NCBI GenBank assembly: GCA_913056225.1
Contig: CAJXMQ010000037.1
Span: 1-8,826 of the forward strand
Length of the DNA: 8,826 nt
Source: an uncultured Micrococcales bacterium
GTDB taxonomy: Bacteria > Actinomycetota > Actinomycetes > Actinomycetales > Microbacteriaceae
Direction: 5' to 3'
This document shows positions 5,342-8,826 of this stretch, piece after piece. The notes below the pieces were generated by a model. It saw nothing but the letters and a program-made list of their open reading frames with translations, was not told the DNA's origin and ran no database searches. How positions within the stretch are numbered: position 1 is the stretch's first letter; each line of letters begins with the position of its first letter. Made by a program: the position numbers and the translations under genes.

Positions 5342-6436
5342 ATGAGCGTTGAGTTTCACCAGTCGTTAAACCAGTACCCTTTGCCTGATGTTGCGCGTGA
5401 GGCGATTTTGGCCAACCCCACTTTTGGAACCCACTTCACAGACCACCAGGTGGCTATTTATTGGGAAAAGGGAAGAGGATGGCATCAGGCCGAGGTGATC
5501 CCATACGGTCCCATCCAGCTTGATCCATCGGCAGCCGTTTTACATTACGGTCAAGAGGTTTTTGAAGGAATTAAGTCTTATCGACATGATGACGGATCGA
5601 TCTGGACATTCCGACCAGCTGAAAACGCGATGAGATTGCAGAAAAGTGCGAAGAGGATGGCTTTGCCGGAACTCCCAGAAGAGCTTTTCATTCAGTCTTT
5701 GCATGAGCTAATCAAAGTCGATGGTGCTTGGGTTCCTCAGCCCGAAAAGGAAAAGACCCTTTATTTCAGACCATTCATTATCGCCGCCGAGAATTACTTG
5801 GGTGTTAGGGCTGCCAATCGTGCAGAGTATCGATTGATTGCATCTCCAGTTGGTCCTTATTTCACCGGAGGCTTGAAGCCGGTAAAGATTTGGATTGCTC
5901 TGGGCAGCGCTCGTGCCGGCAGGTATGGAACCGGTGAGGCAAAGACTGGCGGAAACTATGCAGCCAGTCTGTTGGCCCAGCAGGAGGGGCAAGACAACGG
6001 TTGTTCGCAGGTGCTGTTTTTGGATGCAGAGACCGGTGAGTACATCGAAGAGCTTGGCGGCATGAACATTTTCTTCGTCAAAAAAGATGGCTCGGTGCTG
6101 ACCCCGTCTCTGGATGGAACGATTTTGCGAGGAATTACACGAGACAGCATTGTCACCCTGTTGGAGGATAGAGACATTGATGTCCAGCAACGCAAAATCA
6201 CCCTCGCAGAAATTCGAGAGGGAATGAACTCTGGAGAAATTACCGAGGCCTTTGCCTGCGGAACAGCAGCAGTTATTACACCAATTGGACAGCTGGTTTC
6301 CAGTGAGGAGACCATCGGTGATGAAAATGCTGAGCCAGGAGCCCTGACTGTTTCGCTCAGAGAAGAGTTAACGGGGATTCAATATGGCAGGGTTGAAGAC
6401 CGACACGGTTGGATGCACAAGTTAGGTGACAAATAA
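5342..6436 (+). CDS. ilvE: Branched-chain amino acid aminotransferase
   Basis: IlvE is a PLP enzyme that carries out the last step of leucine, isoleucine and valine synthesis (and the first step of their breakdown), using glutamate as amino donor. The 364-residue protein has the type II bacterial/actinobacterial length. Motifs include LHYGQEVFEGIKSYR at 67-81, YFRPFIIA at 141-148, and GEAKTGGNYAAS at 198-209, where Lys201 should bind PLP. EELGGMNIFFV at 236-246 and the phosphate-binding ACGTAAVITP at 305-314 complete the site. The frame is open upstream to 5165, but the ATG at 5342 is chosen because AGAGGA lies about 5 bases before it and the upstream part overlaps leuB in another frame. The TAA stop directly abuts the next ATG. 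Its place right after leuB supports a shared branched-chain operon. Confidence 0.97.
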   Translation: MSVEFHQSLNQYPLPDVAREAILANPTFGTHFTDHQVAIYWEKGRGWHQAEVIPYGPIQLDPSAAVLHYGQEVFEGIKSYRHDDGSIWTFRPAENAMRLQKSAKRMALPELPEELFIQSLHELIKVDGAWVPQPEKEKTLYFRPFIIAAENYLGVRAANRAEYRLIASPVGPYFTGGLKPVKIWIALGSARAGRYGTGEAKTGGNYAASLLAQQEGQDNGCSQVLFLDAETGEYIEELGGMNIFFVKKDGSVLTPSLDGTILRGITRDSIVTLLEDRDIDVQQRKITLAEIREGMNSGEITEAFACGTAAVITPIGQLVSSEETIGDENAEPGALTVSLREELTGIQYGRVEDRHGWMHKLGDK

Positions 6437-7192
6437 ATGCGGATTGCTCGATTCAGTGATGGTGACGTGCCCAAATATGCAGTGGTTGATGGCCCAGAGT
6501 TAGCGGTTTTAAAAGGTCATCCGCTGGTTGATGGTTATGAATCAACAGGTGAAAGAGTGGCAATCAAAGAGGTGAAGCTTCTATCGCCAACACTGCCATC
6601 AAAAATAGTCTGCATTGGCATGAACTATCGTGCCCACGCAATGGAAATTGGTCAGGATGTCCCAGACGAACCACTGATGTTTTTCAAGCCAAACACGGCG
6701 GTGATAGGTCCTGGCGATCATGTCCAGTTACCTCACCAGAGTAATCAGGTGGAGCTAGAGATCGAACTAGCGATTGTGATTGGAAAGTTGACCAAGAATG
6801 TCACGGTTGCAGAAGCCGCTGAGCACATATGGGGCTATACGGTTGCTAATGATGTGACAGCTAGAGATTTACAGTTCAGTGACTTGCAGTGGGCAAGGTC
6901 AAAGGGATTTGACACATTCTGCCCAATAGGCCCTTGGGTCGAAACTGAGTTTGACCCTGATGACCAAGCTATTGAGTCAAGAGTCAATGGGGAAATTAGA
7001 CAGAAAGCTTTGATCTCGGACATGAATTTCAAGCCTTTGGAGCTAGTGAGCTATGTCAGTGAAAATGTCACGCTACTGCCGGGAGATGTAATCGTCACCG
7101 GATCTCCTGCAGGAATCTCGAAAATCGATAGCGGAGACGTGATCGAGTGTGAGATTGAAGGTGTTGGCACCTTGATAAACCCCGTTACGTAG
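6437..7192 (+). CDS. Fumarylacetoacetate hydrolase (FAH)-family protein
   Basis: This 251-residue protein has the FAH fold: a short N-terminal region (about 1-52) and a catalytic domain from about 53 to the end. The metal ligands are visible as Glu108 and Glu110 in VELEIELAIVIG and Asp139 in ANDVTARDLQ. SKGFDTFCPIGPWV (155-168) and VIVTGSPAGI at 218-227 are family signatures. FAH-family enzymes cleave or isomerise beta-keto acids such as acylpyruvates or oxaloacetate, and relatives are often named 2-hydroxyhepta-2,4-diene-1,7-dioate isomerase, but that name is not reliable here. The ATG follows the ilvE stop without a gap (TAAATG), with AGGTGA 7 bases upstream. An FAH-family gene next to gltX is also seen in M. 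tuberculosis, so this is an old actinobacterial arrangement; a housekeeping role such as metabolite repair is plausible but inferred. Confidence 0.88.
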   Translation: MRIARFSDGDVPKYAVVDGPELAVLKGHPLVDGYESTGERVAIKEVKLLSPTLPSKIVCIGMNYRAHAMEIGQDVPDEPLMFFKPNTAVIGPGDHVQLPHQSNQVELEIELAIVIGKLTKNVTVAEAAEHIWGYTVANDVTARDLQFSDLQWARSKGFDTFCPIGPWVETEFDPDDQAIESRVNGEIRQKALISDMNFKPLELVSYVSENVTLLPGDVIVTGSPAGISKIDSGDVIECEIEGVGTLINPVT

Positions 7193-7204
7193 ACTGAGCG
7201 GGTT

Positions 7205-8713
7205 ATGTCAAAAATTTCAGCTCCTGTTACGAACGCTTCAGGCTCAGATATCCGTGTCCGCTTTTCTCCCTCACCAACTGGTATCCCGCATGTTGGCTTG
7301 ATTAGAACGGCTTTATTTAACTGGGCTTATGCAAGACGGCACGGTGGCAAATTCATCTTCAGGGTGGAGGACACCGATAGTTCCAGGGATAGCGAAGAAT
7401 CGCTCAATCAAATCATTGACGGGCTTCACTGGCTGGGCATTCACTGGGATGAGGGCTATTCAGTCGGGGGAGAGTTTGGTCCATACCGCCAGAGCGAGCG
7501 ACGCGAGAAGTACCAAGAGGTTATTTCAAAGTTAGTTGAGTCGGGTCACATCTATGAGAGTTTCCTAACCGGAGATGAGATCAAGCAGCGCAACATTGAT
7601 AATAATCGTCCGGTGCAACTGGGTTATGACAACAGCGAGCGGGACTTAACTGAACAGCAGCGACAGGCGTATTTGGACGAGGGTCGGGAGCCAGCTCTCA
7701 GGGTTCGGGTTCCGGACCAGGAGATAAAATTCAACGATTTAGTTCGTGGCGAAGTTAGCTTCCCAGCAGGTTCGTTTCCAGATTTTGTTGTAGTCAGACC
7801 AAGCGGAGATCCTCTCTACACACTTGTAAACCCAGTCGATGATGCATTGATGGGAATCACCCACGTGCTACGGGGAGAAGATCTGCTTAGCTCCACTCCC
7901 AGACAGATTGTCCTCTACAACGCAATGTTTGAAGCGGGCATCACTGAGTTCATTCCGAAGTTTGGACACCTTCCATTTGTCATGGGCGAGGGAAACAAAA
8001 AACTTTCAAAGAGAGACCCCGAAAGCAATTTGTTCTTGCACAAAGAGCGTGGATTCATCCACGAGGGGCTGTTGAACTACCTGGCTTTGCTGGGATGGTC
8101 AATTGGACCAGATCGAGACATTTTTAGTCTTGAGGAGTTGTGTGACAATTTTGAAGTTGAAAATGTAAACCCAAACCCTGCTCGATTTGATCAGGCAAAG
8201 GCAGAGGCCATCAATGCCGCCCACATCAGATTGTTAGAGCCAGCGGATTTTGAATCAAGGCTGATCCCTTACCTTCAGGACGGAGGGTTGGTTGATTTAG
8301 AACCAACCGAGGAGCAACTTGTGATTTTGAATCAGGTGGCGCCACTGATTCAAGAGCGAATAACCGTTTTGAGCGAAGCTGTTGAGATGGTCCGATTCCT
8401 GTTTGTTGAAAATCTTGATTACGCGGATGACGCCCTACAAAAAATGCCAGAAAACACTACGGAGATTATTGAGAAATCAGTTTCGGTCCTGAACCAACTT
8501 GAGAGCTGGGAGACCGAGGCAATCCAAGCCTCTTTGCAGCAGGTCTTGATTGAATCCATGGAACTCAAGCCCAGAATTGCCTTTGGACCTTTGCGATCAG
8601 CAATTAGTGGGAGAAGAGTTTCACCTCCACTTTTTGAGTCAATGGAGATCTTGGGACGTGAAAAATCCATTGAAAGGCTTGAACACTTTCCATCCATAGT
8701 TGCTTCACGCTAG
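7205..8713 (+). CDS. gltX: Glutamyl-tRNA synthetase
   Basis: GltX charges tRNA-Glu with glutamate in the cytosol. The 502-residue class I synthetase carries the HIGH-type signature in SPSPTGIPHVGLIRTALFNW (His29) and the KMSKS-type signature KLSKR at 266-270. Between them lie FRVEDTDSSR, GPYRQSER and LRGEDLLSSTPRQ, all typical of GluRS. The C-terminal third is the anticodon-binding helical region. The zinc-binding cysteines known from E. coli GluRS are absent at about 115-140 (IYESFLTGDEI). In actinobacteria GluRS is generally non-discriminating: it also charges tRNA-Gln, and GatCAB then amidates the product, so the tRNA-Gln gene 33 bases downstream may be a second substrate. It starts 12 bases after the FAH-family gene with only a weak ribosome site (GAGCGGG), suggesting co-transcription. 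Confidence 0.97.
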   Translation: MSKISAPVTNASGSDIRVRFSPSPTGIPHVGLIRTALFNWAYARRHGGKFIFRVEDTDSSRDSEESLNQIIDGLHWLGIHWDEGYSVGGEFGPYRQSERREKYQEVISKLVESGHIYESFLTGDEIKQRNIDNNRPVQLGYDNSERDLTEQQRQAYLDEGREPALRVRVPDQEIKFNDLVRGEVSFPAGSFPDFVVVRPSGDPLYTLVNPVDDALMGITHVLRGEDLLSSTPRQIVLYNAMFEAGITEFIPKFGHLPFVMGEGNKKLSKRDPESNLFLHKERGFIHEGLLNYLALLGWSIGPDRDIFSLEELCDNFEVENVNPNPARFDQAKAEAINAAHIRLLEPADFESRLIPYLQDGGLVDLEPTEEQLVILNQVAPLIQERITVLSEAVEMVRFLFVENLDYADDALQKMPENTTEIIEKSVSVLNQLESWETEAIQASLQQVLIESMELKPRIAFGPLRSAISGRRVSPPLFESMEILGREKSIERLEHFPSIVASR

Positions 8714-8724
8714 GATAGGTGCTC

Positions 8725-8740
8725 GAGCCGAAGTGGGCTC
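8725..8740 (+). other. Small GC-rich hairpin between gltX and tRNA-Gln
   Basis: GAGCC (8725-8729) and GGCTC (8736-8740) enclose a GAAGTG loop. There is no T-run after it, so it is not a convincing intrinsic terminator. It could help processing of a gltX-tRNA transcript or be chance. The 33-base gap holds nothing else clear. Confidence 0.25.
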
Positions 8741-8746
8741 AACCCT

Positions 8747-8818
8747 TGGGGTATGGTGTAATTGGCAACACGGATGATTCTGGTTCATTTGTTCTTGGTT
8801 CGAGTCCAGGTACCCCAG
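8747..8818 (+). tRNA. tRNA-Gln(CUG)
   Basis: A complete 72-base cloverleaf can be folded. The acceptor stem TGGGGTA (8747-8753) pairs with TACCCCA (8811-8817), and the discriminator is G8818. The D-stem is GTG/CAC (8756-8758 with 8769-8771). The anticodon stem GATGA (8773-8777) pairs with TCATT (8785-8789, one G-U pair). The loop TTCTGGT (8778-8784) puts CTG at 8780-8782, which reads CAG glutamine codons. The T-stem CTTGG/CCAGG carries a TTCGAGT loop. The variable loop is 4 bases. The 3' CCA is not encoded (GCAA follows), so it must be added by the CCA-adding enzyme. Confidence 0.95.
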
Positions 8819-8826
8819 CAAGGAAA

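Noticed and set aside
5708..6190. 160-residue minus-strand open frame inside ilvE
   Set aside because: It is a shadow of the conserved ilvE coding sequence, with no recognisable domain and no ribosome site.
8819..8826. Encoded 3' CCA end of the tRNA
   Set aside because: The bases after the discriminator are CAAGG, not CCA, so the CCA must be added after transcription.

Overview
This window looks like the chromosome of a small-genome actinobacterium, probably a freshwater member of the Microbacteriaceae (Rhodoluna/Aquiluna-like). The evidence is a moderate base composition (by eye about half GC), very tight gene packing, GTG and TTG starts, and the gene order serA - leuB - ilvE - FAH-family gene - gltX - tRNA-Gln. 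Much of that order is shared with other actinobacteria: Mycobacterium tuberculosis, for example, has serA1 - leuB - FAH-family gene - gltX. The taxonomic placement is an inference from gene order and composition only.

Layout. Positions 1-648 hold the 3' end of serA (phosphoglycerate dehydrogenase). It converges on a four-gene minus-strand operon (3211 down to 645), read in transcription order: a CsoR/CstR-family repressor, two single-domain rhodaneses, and a CoA-disulfide-reductase-like flavoprotein with a fused C-terminal rhodanese. A 59-bp divergent control region (3212-3270) follows. It holds a 16-bp operator-like inverted repeat (ATACCC-TAGG-GGGTAT) lying over the predicted -10 of a plus-strand promoter. 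That promoter would drive a rhodanese lipoprotein and a SAM-dependent methyltransferase (3271-4251). From 4303 the biosynthetic backbone resumes with leuB, ilvE, a fumarylacetoacetate-hydrolase-family enzyme and gltX, ending with tRNA-Gln(CUG) at 8747-8818.

How it fits together. The central block (645-4251) reads as a self-contained reactive-sulfur (persulfide/polysulfide) response module. The repressor keeps the two cysteines of the family but has Gly at the position of the copper-binding His, which points to a CstR-type persulfide sensor rather than a copper sensor. Its likely targets carry four different rhodanese domains (one outside the membrane, three in the cytoplasm), a disulfide/persulfide reductase and a possible thiol methyltransferase. 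The block sits between serA and leuB, which are neighbours or near-neighbours in many actinobacteria. The flanking genes make serine, leucine and the other branched-chain amino acids, plus Glu-tRNA.

There is no stretch of 300 bases without a gene. The longest gaps are the 59-bp divergent region, 51 bp before leuB and 33 bp before the tRNA. No mobile element, CRISPR array or long repeat was seen.
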